Shown: piece after piece, positions 34,719 through 44,219 of the stretch | Position numbering within the stretch: the stretch's first letter is position 1 | Layout: every line of letters starts with the position of its first letter | Assembly: GCF_003324165.1 (NCBI RefSeq) | Contig: NW_025407845.1 | Span: 574,550 to 636,951, forward strand | Source: Naegleria lovaniensis | Taxonomy: Eukaryota > Heterolobosea > Eutetramitea > Acrasida > Naegleriidae | Direction of reading: 5' to 3' | DNA length: 62,402 bases | Notes under the pieces: model-generated | Database searches by the model: none | What the model was told of the DNA's origin: nothing | Seen by the model: only the letters and a program-made list of their open reading frames with translations | Made by a program: the position numbers and the translations under genes

Positions 34719-37371
34719 ATGGCCTCACAAAATTCGCAAAATTCCGATGCAACAAATTTACTCCTCCGAAAACTATCTCCGAAGGCTTTGAGCTTTTTAG
34801 GCTTGATGGGTAGCGAGGATACAAATCAAACTACGAGTAATAATTCCAACAACAATTCCAACAATAATAGTACCAATTTAATGATCAAAACTCTTGCCAT
34901 GTGTTATGGAAATGTTGATCAACTCATGGCCAATACGTTTCAAAAGCTGTTGGGAACTTCACAATCCACGATGGCCAAATTTTCAAAATTCTTGCCATTC
35001 ACTGATAAATCTGCAAATTCAGAAAAGACTACTCAACAACAAGAATGTGTCATGCATCAAGATGCGCTCTCTGTCGTGGTAATTGATGTTGATTATTGGC
35101 TCTATTATTCATCACTTTCAAAATATGTTCTAAATGGTAATAATAGCAGTGGTAGTATTGATAATTCTGCTCAATTTACAATTCCATATCATGGAATGTT
35201 AGCATTGGGAATTAAGTTTGGAAATTATATCATGAGATGGACTGAATTTGGAATTGTGGACATGATTGATCTTTCTCAAATTGACCCATCCATTTTGAGA
35301 GCATCGATTGTGAGTAGAAATGTGACACCACGATCTCAACCAACCATGTTAAAAGTGAATGCCTCGAATTTAAAGAAAATTGCCACGGTCATTGTGCAAT
35401 ACAATACACATTATCAGTACGATCTCTATGACAAGTCACCCATTCAATTTATTAGAAATGTGTGTACAGCATTGGGTGTTTCTTTCAAGTTGGGAAGTTG
35501 TTGTCTGTTGCTGAAAGAAATGGAGACTCATTGGAAAAAGTATCATGGTTATGAAAAAATTGGTCGATTGGAAAATCCTTATATTGAAAAAGATCAACTC
35601 ATTACCTCTGCTAGTCATGTGCATTTTCTAGAAATGGTTACTAATTTATTGCGTTACAATAATAGTTATTCTTGCGATTTTCCATTTGAATGGTCAATCA
35701 TGAAATCGTTGGACAGAACCTTCAAAGTTTGTTCAAGTGTTTCACTTATGGACCCAACTCTCAGAAATCATTATGTATCAAGGGATGACAATCCATTTGT
35801 TTCTTTGGAGAAGACTTTTGGCAAATCAATGTCCAATTTTCAATTGGATAAGAGTGACTATACCTCTTCTTCTTCATCAACACCGTCACTACCTGACACG
35901 GATGAAACTATTTGCGTCTTGGCACTCGATGGAGGAGGTACACGGTAAGTAATTGACATTTAACTCTTCCACATGTGTTAAATTTGATGAATGTGGTAAA
36001 TCGTTCTGTGCCCATAGAGGAATTATTTTGGCCATAATTTTGGCAGAGTTAGAAAAGAGAACAGGAAGAAAATTGAAAGACATGTTCCATTTGGTGTGTG
36101 GAACTTCAACAGGAGCTCTGTGTGCTCGCTCGATTCAAGCGGTATGTTTTTTTCATGATAATACCATATTTTGGCCAATTATTTAATTCATCAATCATTC
36201 CTCGTGACATGATCCTCAATCATTGTTCATTGCCTTATCATTTCTCGATACATTCTCGATGAACACTTCATTGTATTCACAACCACAGGGTTTCGATGCA
36301 GAGACTATTCTTTCACTTTATTTAGAATTTGCAACAAAGATTTTCAGCTCCAAACAACTGTTAAACGAGGCCGTGACAAAATTCTACAAGGTCGTGAGTT
36401 CTGGTTTCTTTTATGAAGCCAGTAAATTAGAATCATTAATTTTGAATCAAGTTGGACGTCCAACTTTTGATGGCAATGACATTCTCACCCTCAATGATTT
36501 ACATGTCACTTCTCCAAAGGCCTTCTTTGTGAGTACTCTAGTTCCCAAATCGAGCATGCATGAAAAAGACGATTGCAAAGAAGCGACTGAAACTGTAAGC
36601 AAATCATCGAGTTTGGCCAATAATGGTCGTTCCATGAGCACGGATAGTCTCTACAGTGCTGTAGCAACAGAAGATAATGCATTGTCTTGCATGGAATCCA
36701 CAACAGAAATTCCATCAAGAGCCACAACAGATGAAGCCATTAGCTACATTTTTAGAACCTATCCTTGTCCTTTCCAAAAAGACAATCATCCCGCAAGATA
36801 CAAAGGCACATGGAATGGTAAAAACGTGACCGTTGCCAGTGCGTTGAGAGCAAGTACGGCAGCACCCGTGTATTTTGAAAAAAAGAAAATTGGCTCGTGT
36901 CACTTTATCGATGGCGGAGTGAGTAATAATAATCCAACAGAGCTTGCAGTGAGTGAGATGAAGAAACTCTTTCCCAATCATAAGAATTTTTGCATTGTGA
37001 GTTTAGGAACTGGAAAAATTACCAAGACCAATACCAATAAGGGAGGATGGTTCTCATTCTCGTCCTCCTCATCGAATAATAGCAAGTCAGAAAATACTGA
37101 ACTGATCTCATCTAATGTGAACACCTTGTTGGATATTTTCGAATTGAGCATGTCGAGTGAGGCCATTCATAGAAGAGTCATGGACATTGTTTCAGAAACG
37201 ACAGACAAGAACATTACTTATTTTAGATTTAATCCAACTCTTGATCAAGACATTCCACTCGATACAACAGCAACTGAGGCATTTGAATTAATGACCAACA
37301 AGACAAGAGAATATGTGAGAAGTGAGGATGCTTTCAATAATTTAGTGAAATTTATGAAATCCAAGCAATAA
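34719..37371 (+). CDS. Patatin-like phospholipase, calcium-independent PLA2 type
   Basis: Three exons (34719-35944, 36018-36141, 36289-37371) encode 810 residues. Introns are 73 and 147 nt with GTAAGT and GTATGT donors. The N-terminal 390 residues are Asn/Ser-rich and partly helical without a recognised fold. The patatin domain starts with the oxyanion hole LALDGGGTRG (D404-G410), with the nucleophile in GTSTG (S439) and the catalytic Asp in FIDGGVSNNNP (D658). Exon junctions fall between these motifs. The spacing between Ser and Asp is about 219 residues and includes a Ser-rich insertion of about 70 residues. The fold hydrolyses fatty acyl chains from phospholipids using a Ser-Asp dyad. Closest pattern is iPLA2-gamma (PNPLA8) type. 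It converges on the PX gene only 36 bp away. Confidence 0.9.
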
Positions 37372-37407
37372 CAAAGTTCATGGATTTTATGTAACAAACT
37401 TTGGAAA

Positions 37408-38790
37408 TCATTGTTCGAGTTGAGAATCGGCTTTTTTCAAAAGTCTCCATTCATAGTCCTCAATGTCATCATGTTCATCGTCGTGGATGAGAGGACTACT
37501 TGTTTCTTCCTTATTAAGCTTGTCTTCATTGGACTGTTCATCCTCCAATGTTTCATTGTCTTCCATCTTGTGATCTGGAGAGAAGAATTTCATAATTTCA
37601 CAGCTGTCATATACTGCTGATTGATTCACGAGTAAATTCAACATTTTAGAAAAGACCTTCTTTCGTTGTTCAATGACTTCTTCAGGTCTCCAATTCAAAA
37701 AGCTTTCAATCCATTGTTTTTCTGGGAAATATAAAGGTGTTTGATCATCTTCTTCGAGTAAATGAGCTTGTTTCACACATTGACACATTAAATCATATAA
37801 TTTTCTGAAGTCGGTGTACTTTTTGTACAATTTGTACTTCAATTCGTTTTCATTCATTTTCAAGGTCACTCGAATGACATAGAAACAGGAATGTTTGTTT
37901 TTGGAAGAATTTCGATCGGACATTGTTTTCACAATTTCACAATTTTGAATACAAGAATTGGCGTACTTCATATTCTCTTCCAACTCTGCGAGAGAATGCT
38001 GCTTATTGGCAAGCTTTGACTTGTTTCTATATTTCAAAATTTGCTCAATGGCTTGATCCACAATCACACCTGCAACGACAGCTGGCAGCACCACTGGATT
38101 TCCTTGCAAAAACATCATGGTTGTCCTAAATGTATAGATGGACAATAAAAACGAAGCTCGAGCCACCACTTTTCCCAATTCCTTCTTATTGGTATTCCAA
38201 TAAGACTCTAAAACATGATCTCCAATGTGACCAGCACCAAAAGCAAACACAAATAACAATGCAGCTGGAATTCTAAAACATGTAAAAGCAGTTCCATCAG
38301 TGACCGATTGCTCCTGATCGTGTAAACACTTTTTCAAATGAGGAATTACAAGAGTGGGCATGAAGGACGTATCTATAACTTTCTTCCATGATTTACACAC
38401 AAGACGAAATTTGAGAATTTCATGAGCAATGATTCGAGAGGACTCTTTTTCATTATCGGACGAGTTTGTTGTGGTAGAGGGCTGAGAGAATGATGCAATT
38501 TGTTCTTCTAGAAATTTCTCTTTCAAGGACTCCATGAGTAATGAAACGATATGAGTGAGAATGAGAGGATCACTCAAATAATGAACATTGTTGTAAATCA
38601 TTTCGTATTCGAGTTCAAAGAGATCTGAAGAAGGAATGGTTTCGTGTGTTGGTTGTGAGGTCGACGTGAGTGGATGATCTTCCATTATTGTTGGTGTCCG
38701 TGTGGATGAATGGAGAAGATTGTGATCATGGATATGGAACCAATGGTCGTTGTATGTGGAATTTGGAGTCACGTGATTATGATTATTCAT
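37408..38790 (-). CDS. F-box-like and PX-domain protein with central hydrophobic region
   Basis: The first ATG is at 38790; 460 residues. The leader is His/Thr-rich. Residues about 70-150 contain an F-box-like pattern (LSDPLILTHIVSLLMES, then LKFRLVCKSWKKVIDTSF). Residues about 175-265 are hydrophobic and hold two or three possible membrane helices (AALLFVFAFGAG, VLPAVVAGVIVDQAI). Residues about 305-415 form a PX domain: CFYVIRVTLKM, YKKYTDFRKLYDLM, then the Pro-containing LYFPEKQW and VIEQRKKVFSKMLNLLV. PX domains bind phosphoinositides, so the protein should sit on endosomal membranes. The tail is acidic. An F-box, membrane and PX combination is unusual and may link ubiquitin ligase recruitment to endosomes. 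The F-box call is weaker than the PX call. Confidence 0.65.
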   Translation of the reverse strand: MNNHNHVTPNSTYNDHWFHIHDHNLLHSSTRTPTIMEDHPLTSTSQPTHETIPSSDLFELEYEMIYNNVHYLSDPLILTHIVSLLMESLKEKFLEEQIASFSQPSTTTNSSDNEKESSRIIAHEILKFRLVCKSWKKVIDTSFMPTLVIPHLKKCLHDQEQSVTDGTAFTCFRIPAALLFVFAFGAGHIGDHVLESYWNTNKKELGKVVARASFLLSIYTFRTTMMFLQGNPVVLPAVVAGVIVDQAIEQILKYRNKSKLANKQHSLAELEENMKYANSCIQNCEIVKTMSDRNSSKNKHSCFYVIRVTLKMNENELKYKLYKKYTDFRKLYDLMCQCVKQAHLLEEDDQTPLYFPEKQWIESFLNWRPEEVIEQRKKVFSKMLNLLVNQSAVYDSCEIMKFFSPDHKMEDNETLEDEQSNEDKLNKEETSSPLIHDDEHDDIEDYEWRLLKKADSQLEQ

Positions 38791-38992
38791 GATCGGATCT
38801 TGTGGTTGAAGAATTGAAAAGAGCAAGTTGGATGTTTTTTTAATAATTTTGAGAGTTTATTTTTATGAATTCTCAACGAACGTGAAAGTTATTCGAATAG
38901 CGAATTTTTAAATTCATTCAGTTGTTACCAGTTCAATAGGATAATATATATATATATTTATTGAAATCACTTTAGGGCACAGACTGACGGCT
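38791..38992. repeat. Short gap with TA dinucleotide tract
   Basis: This 202-bp gap between two minus-strand genes has a short (AT)n microsatellite near 38943-38958. It contains the promoter of the PX gene and the 3' end of the ApoL-like gene is just beyond it; nothing else is visible. Confidence 0.45.
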
Positions 38993-40249
38993 TTAAAGAG
39001 AGGAAATTCCTGTGGCCATCTTTGTCTGATATTTCAAATTCTCAATAATTGGAGCAACTTGAGTGGCCAACTTGGATGGTTCCTTACCATGCAACTTTTT
39101 AGATTCCTTCACCAACAAACAAAAGTCAATAGGAACACTCACAATGGGAACGACACCTTTCACTACCAAACTTGCCAAACTTGCAGCACCAGCATGACCA
39201 TGAGTTAATTTTCCAGTCTGTTGGAAACTGATTTGCTTTTGATTGACTAACGCTTGAACGAGTTGCAACACGGTTACAGTTGAGCTGGCGGAGGTTGTGG
39301 GACTCATGAAGGTCAAACTTTGTTGATCGATGGTTGGATCCGAATTGCGAAAATCATAGGCGAGAGCAATGAGTTCATTGGCATGTTTCGTGTCTTGCTC
39401 CAAAGCTTCTTGAATGGCCTTGGCTGATTTCTTGGCATGCTTCCATTCCGAGACAGCTGCTCCGACCGTGGCTGCAGTTCCGCCTCCGACTAAGGCAGCT
39501 CCGGCTCCGGTGGCCACCAAACTTCCGCCCAAAGTCAATGGAGCTGTAATTAATCCACCAACAATTAAGGAAGCTCCTACAATGTTTGACACGGTTCCTC
39601 CTACTTTGGCTTTGGTCGTGGAGCGAGATCTCTTATTGAGTTGATCGGTCAATTCAGCAAGCTTGGTAAGTACTTCCTTACGTTTTTCAAACCATTTAGT
39701 GGCACAATGTTGTAGAGTTTGAAGGTTGCCATTGGGTTGAGGAGAATCCATCATGATGATTGGATTTCCACCTTGAACTGGGAAAGAAGTGCTGACTGTG
39801 GTCGTCGTGGAGGTCATTATTGGTTGCATGGGCTGTTGTTGTTGTTGTTTCATGGGCAATGGAGGTAATTGTTTCATGGATTGTTGTTGTTCTTGTTGAG
39901 GATAATTCATCATTGGAGGATACTGATATGGATATTGTTGCATGGGTTGATTTCCATACTGTTGTTGTTGTTGTTGAGGAGGATATTGAGAATATAGTTG
40001 AGGTTGTTGCATGGGTTGATTTCCATAATTTGGATAAGTCTGTTGTGGTCCCAAGTTGGGTTGTTGTTGTGGTGGTTGCATGGTTGGTTGTGGTTGTTGT
40101 TGGTATTGGTATTGAGGTTGGCCAGTCATCATCATTTGTGGATAGGACATGGGTGGTTGCTGTTGTTGATACATCATCATGGATGGTTGAGGTTGAATGG
40201 GTGGTTGCATGGAAGGCTGCATGGGTGGTTGCTGTTGTTGTTGTTGCAT
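38993..40249 (-). CDS. Apolipoprotein-L-like protein with Gln/Met/Pro-rich N terminus
   Basis: I prefer the ATG at 40249 (418 residues) after an A-rich leader; an in-frame Met at 40339 would add 30 residues. Residues 1-165 are almost entirely Gln, Pro, Met and Tyr with several polyglutamine runs, a prion-like composition. Residues about 185-300 contain a helical start and then the ApoL-like hydrophobic hairpin: VGGTVSNIVGASLIVGGLIT and the Gly/Ala-rich LGGSLVATGAGAALVGGGTA, followed by a basic amphipathic helix (SEWKHAKKSAKAIQEAL). A second hydrophobic segment is at about 365-390. Apolipoprotein-L domains insert into membranes and can form ion-conducting pores. Proteins with this fold are scattered across eukaryotes. 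Function here is unknown; the repeat-rich tail could drive condensation. Confidence 0.65.
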   Translation of the reverse strand: MQQQQQQPPMQPSMQPPIQPQPSMMMYQQQQPPMSYPQMMMTGQPQYQYQQQPQPTMQPPQQQPNLGPQQTYPNYGNQPMQQPQLYSQYPPQQQQQQYGNQPMQQYPYQYPPMMNYPQQEQQQSMKQLPPLPMKQQQQQPMQPIMTSTTTTVSTSFPVQGGNPIIMMDSPQPNGNLQTLQHCATKWFEKRKEVLTKLAELTDQLNKRSRSTTKAKVGGTVSNIVGASLIVGGLITAPLTLGGSLVATGAGAALVGGGTAATVGAAVSEWKHAKKSAKAIQEALEQDTKHANELIALAYDFRNSDPTIDQQSLTFMSPTTSASSTVTVLQLVQALVNQKQISFQQTGKLTHGHAGAASLASLVVKGVVPIVSVPIDFCLLVKESKKLHGKEPSKLATQVAPIIENLKYQTKMATGISSL

Positions 40250-41033
40250 GATTGTGTGTTTGATTTGTTTTTTTTTGTCTTGTTTTAACCATACACCGTT
40301 TGCCTGGAGTGATTTGAAGGTGAAATGACAATCCTTCATTTGTCAAAAGAGTTGGGAATTCATCTCATTGCTTATTGGTCCTCATAAAAATGGCTTGTTG
40401 TAAACCATATGATGTGACAAATTTAAGACAAGCTGGCGTGATTTTGCATTTTGTATGAATGAAATTTGGTGTTTGACCCCGACCAGTTGTCGCAACGTGA
40501 TGTCATTCATTGCTATTTTGTTTAGTACAAAGAAGGAATCAACTCAACCTCAAGACAATCCTGATACATGTAACGACATGCTGGCACCTTCTCCTTCCAT
40601 TCTTGATGACACATTGTTGGATGGCACTTCGTTGAAAACTTCTTCAACCTAATTTGGCACCATTTCTTTAGAGTTTGTGAACTTATTATCCAAGCTCGAG
40701 TATGCTTAACCGATGCTCTGAGATTTACCATTGCAGTTTCTAAAGTGAGACATGATACTTGTTGAGGTGATCGAAGATTGTCGTGCCAACACTTCCATTC
40801 TCTTTTTATGCAGTCGTTTTTGCAACGTGATGCGGATGACAACTCCTATTAAATTTCCAAAGAATTCCGAGAAAGAAGGATTCTCAATTAGTTAATTTTC
40901 AAAGAATTTAATCAATAATAATTTCATCATGGTTTTGATCTGGTCTCCACATTGAATTGTTGTCATTCTCGTCATCCGTTGCAAAAGATCACAATCCATT
41001 ACAATTTAATCTTTCATAAAATTTTAAAAAAAA
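40250..41033. other. Intergenic region upstream of the ADP/ATP carrier
   Basis: This 784-bp divergent gap holds promoters of the ApoL-like gene and of the carrier gene. A minus-strand frame of 106 codons (40522-40842) is Cys- and Lys-rich without a match to any family I know; I do not call it. The last 100 bp before the carrier are AT-rich and end in a run of A at the start codon. Confidence 0.35.
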
Positions 41034-41975
41034 ATGTCTCACGGATCATCATCATCAAAGGAACACACTGGAAAGGCTTTCGCTAGAGATTTTCTCTTGG
41101 GAGGTCTTGCTGGAGCCATCGATAAAACAGTAACAGCACCTATTGAACGTGTAAAGTTATTGATTCAAACACAAGATGCCAATCCCATGATCCGTAGCGG
41201 ACAAGTACCAAGATATACAGGCATCATTGATTGCTTCATCCGTGTTGCAAAGAATGAAGGATTGATTGCTTTCTGGAGAGGAAACGGTACAAACGTGATC
41301 AGATATTTCCCAACACAAGCCTTCAACTTTGCTTTCAAGGATTCGATAAAGAAGCTCTTCCCTGATTATTCATCAAAGACCGACTTCTTTAAATTCTTCT
41401 TGGTACAGATGGCAGCAGGTGGTTTGGCAGGTGCTGGTTCATTGTGTATTGTTTATCCATTGGATTATGCTCGTACTCGTCTTGCTTCCGATGTTGGTAA
41501 TCATAGAGATTTCAAGGGATTGTGGGATTGTTTGGTCAAGACTGCTAGAGGACCAAGCGGTTTCATGGGTCTATACAATGGTTTTGGTGTTTCCGTTGCT
41601 GGTATCATTCCATACAGAGGTGTCTATTTCGGTTTGTATGATACTTTGAGAGAGAAGAATCCATATCATGGTGATGCAGGTTTTATGGGTGTTATTACCA
41701 AGTTTGCTCTCGCTCAAGCAGTTTCGATTGCTGCCGGTTATGCATCGTATCCTTTCGATACTGTTAGAAGACGTCTCATGATGCAATCGGAGAAGCCAAA
41801 AGATCAATGGATTTACAAAGGAACTGTCGATTGTTTCGGAAAGATTCTCAGGGAAGAGGGTATGAAGGCCATGTTCAAGGGTGCAGGTGCCAATGCAGTC
41901 AGAACTGTTGGATCTGCTCTTGTCTTGGTTTTGTATGACCAATTCCAATTGTTGTTGCCTGTTTCTCACAAGTAA
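41034..41975 (+). CDS. Mitochondrial ADP/ATP carrier
   Basis: 313 residues, intron-free, ATG after nine A. It exchanges cytosolic ADP for mitochondrial ATP in the inner membrane. Three mitochondrial-carrier repeats are clear, each with the P-x-D/E-x-x-R/K signature: APIERVKLLIQTQ, YPLDYARTRLASDVG and YPFDTVRRRLMMQS. The carrier-specific blocks FRGNxTN-like FWRGNGTNVIRYFPTQAFNFAFKD identify the ADP/ATP type. The hallmark hexapeptide, RRRMMM in most carriers, reads RRRLMM at residues 245-250, a single Met to Leu change. No cleavable presequence is seen, as usual. Codon use is biased towards C-ending and frequent codons, typical of a highly expressed gene. Strong assignment. Confidence 0.95.
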   Translation: MSHGSSSSKEHTGKAFARDFLLGGLAGAIDKTVTAPIERVKLLIQTQDANPMIRSGQVPRYTGIIDCFIRVAKNEGLIAFWRGNGTNVIRYFPTQAFNFAFKDSIKKLFPDYSSKTDFFKFFLVQMAAGGLAGAGSLCIVYPLDYARTRLASDVGNHRDFKGLWDCLVKTARGPSGFMGLYNGFGVSVAGIIPYRGVYFGLYDTLREKNPYHGDAGFMGVITKFALAQAVSIAAGYASYPFDTVRRRLMMQSEKPKDQWIYKGTVDCFGKILREEGMKAMFKGAGANAVRTVGSALVLVLYDQFQLLLPVSHK

Positions 41976-42775
41976 GAAGTGATGTCATCTTGAGTGTCAT
42001 CATTTTTCGTGTGGATAATAGTATATCAGTATCGGACTAAATTTTAAGTCAGCAATAATTTTTTCATGAACACATCAACTTCACTATTATTCACACACAC
42101 TCTCTATTTATCCAATAGTAGATTCATTTTGACATATTTATATTATTACCTTATTTTACACAAATATTTGGTCTTTTTAACGTTTCTGGATTTTGAATTC
42201 TTTGCCTCAAACAAATGATTTTCAAAGACTATTTGCTTGGGACTCAGTTTCTTTTGTTTGCATGCTTGTTTCAATAAAGATGATATTACTATTAACTGCA
42301 CAGGGTATCTTTTGAAGGTGTCAAAGTTCTTGTAGCAATCAAGGGAATTGAAGGTGAATGGGTATTTCACAGAAGTCGTGAATGGTATTTCGAGGTACAC
42401 ACTTCCAGTTTCAAGCCCATGCTACACGAGGAGTGTATATTTCTGAAAGATATCGAATAATGGTTGATTACTGCTCCTCATTGTTTATGTAGTTTTTAAA
42501 CTTGGGTTAAGCACAACTACCATTGTATTTATACTCAAAACTTTCATTGTAATCCTGGTTGGCTTCGTAGGTTTGTTGTTTAAAAAAATTTTCGTACATC
42601 CTTGTCAACCCAATTTAACGTTGCTCCAAAGTAACTTGAAGGCGATTGGTCGCCAGTCGACTGTTGACGCGAACAGAATTCCTGACGCATCTCGTCATTT
42701 GTTTAAACTTGACACCTTTCTGTTAACAAACGCACACAAAAAAATAATCACGTTCAACACAAGGCAACAACTAAC
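41976..42775. other. Intergenic region
   Basis: This 800-bp gap lies between the carrier gene and a secreted-protein gene, both on the plus strand. A minus-strand frame of 84 codons (42146-42400) lacks an ATG and matches nothing I know. Otherwise AT-rich, with the downstream gene's promoter presumably in the last 200 bp. No repeat is seen. Confidence 0.3.
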
Positions 42776-44002
42776 ATGTCCCAACTCCAACCTCGTTGTT
42801 TCCTCTCTGTTGTTATTCTCGTCCTTTTGTCTCTAACCACTGCTTCCTTCTCATTTGCAAGTGAAGAATTCTCAGTTCGCTCCACTCAAGATGTTTGCAC
42901 TAGCGTTCTTACCCCTGTGAGTGATAGTGTCCCAGCCGGTCAAACGAAACTCATTTCTGGACCCTACCGTAGTGCTGTTTGTCCTTCTGGTAAATATGTT
43001 TCCAAATATACTGTAATTGTTAAAAGCACTGACGGAAGTCTCTTTAACACCATTGTTAAAGATGTCAACAGCAATACCTTTACACAAGTTTCTGAGGATA
43101 GTATCACATGCTTGAATAGAGAACTCGCAAACACATTCCAATATATTTCTCAATTTTATCTCAGTGTCAAGTGTAATAATCAACTCTTTGCATGTCCTAT
43201 AGAGTTCTTTGAGAATGCTGAATGTACAGATATCACCACAGAATTGAGAGTATCTGCTGTTGAGAAGTCTGGTTCATACGACGTTCTTGTAGGGATGTTT
43301 TATGGAGGAAGTTTAATGACAAGTGCTAATGGAACTGTTGCCTTCTCAATCGAAGGTGTTGATGCCAACAACAAGAACGAATACATTGCATTCAACGCTG
43401 GCACTAGTTCATCTTTGAGCGGTGGTACAGCATCCTTCAATGGAGTTTTTCCTTTAGGTCCTGTTGGCAACTTCAGATTTGTTGCCAAAAAAGATAACTT
43501 GATAGGTTTCAGTGCAAACTTTACCAAGGTTGTACCAGCCAAAGATTACGCATCTTCGTGGATAGGTACATACAAAATCAAAAGTGAATGTGATCAAGCA
43601 AAATGTTGTTGTCCAACTCCCAATGTTGTTATCACCCGTATTGATAATAACTCAATCAAAATCAAAGCATCAACTGCAGCAGGTCAATGCACCAACTCAC
43701 AATTAGACTACACATTGTACTCTCCCCAATATTCAGGAATTCTATCCGAGGACTATTTTGCTTGCCCTTACGGTAGTGCCGCCTTGAATTTCACCACTTC
43801 AACACTTCGATTTGGCAGCTCTTGTTCGTACACTTTTGATAAAATCTCAGCTGCGACTTCCACTCCTCCAGCTGCAGCAAGTAGTAGAGCTGTTGGAAAT
43901 TCGAAAAAAGCGAATACTGGATACAGTGTGAACTCGAGCACTGTCAACATGTGGGTGATTATGGCTGTGATTGTTCAGATTGCATTAATGGCATGCATGT
44001 AA
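42776..44002 (+). CDS. Putative secreted, GPI-anchored surface protein
   Basis: 408 residues, intron-free, with the ATG at 42776. Residues 1-28 are a signal peptide (SVVILVLLSLTTASFSFASE). The middle is Ser/Thr/Asn-rich with at least ten Cys, including a CCCP cluster near residue 277, and several NxS/T sequons. The last 20 residues (NMWVIMAVIVQIALMACM) are hydrophobic and lack a basic stop-transfer sequence, preceded by small residues and a Ser-rich spacer, which is the layout of a GPI-attachment signal. I recognise no domain family. It probably sits on the amoeba surface or in a secretory compartment. A single-pass membrane protein with a very short tail is the alternative. No neighbour suggests a pathway. 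Confidence 0.6.
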   Translation: MSQLQPRCFLSVVILVLLSLTTASFSFASEEFSVRSTQDVCTSVLTPVSDSVPAGQTKLISGPYRSAVCPSGKYVSKYTVIVKSTDGSLFNTIVKDVNSNTFTQVSEDSITCLNRELANTFQYISQFYLSVKCNNQLFACPIEFFENAECTDITTELRVSAVEKSGSYDVLVGMFYGGSLMTSANGTVAFSIEGVDANNKNEYIAFNAGTSSSLSGGTASFNGVFPLGPVGNFRFVAKKDNLIGFSANFTKVVPAKDYASSWIGTYKIKSECDQAKCCCPTPNVVITRIDNNSIKIKASTAAGQCTNSQLDYTLYSPQYSGILSEDYFACPYGSAALNFTTSTLRFGSSCSYTFDKISAATSTPPAAASSRAVGNSKKANTGYSVNSSTVNMWVIMAVIVQIALMACM

Positions 44003-44055
44003 ATCATAGATAGTGGTTGTGGCATCCAAGTTACTTCATTAAATAAATGCAACAA

Positions 44056-44120
44056 GACTCTTCTTTGATGGAACCTTGCTTTAGACCAGACTCTTCTTTG
44101 ATGGAATCATATTTAGACCA
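44056..44120 (+). repeat. Two-copy tandem repeat, about 33 bp
   Basis: Two adjacent units (44056-44088 and 44089-44120) share the start GACTCTTCTTTGATGGAA and end TTTAGACCA, differing in the middle by a few bases and one deletion. They lie in the 3' flanks of two convergent genes. No function is evident. Confidence 0.7.
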
Positions 44121-44219
44121 GCAAGAAGGCCTTTAAAGGTGATTTGCATTGCAACCCTGACTTATCTTAGGACCTTTGAATCTTTGAGAAAGGAGATATT
44201 TGGTAGGACAACCCTGAGT

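Noticed and set aside
39696-40346. Long frames on both strands over the polyglutamine region
   Set aside because: They are shadows of the CAG/CAA-type repeats in the ApoL-like gene, giving Thr/His or Val/Trp runs.
40522-40842. 106-codon Cys- and Lys-rich frame
   Set aside because: No recognisable domain and no conserved start context; treated as chance.
42146-42400. 84-codon minus-strand frame
   Set aside because: Begins without ATG and shows no family similarity.
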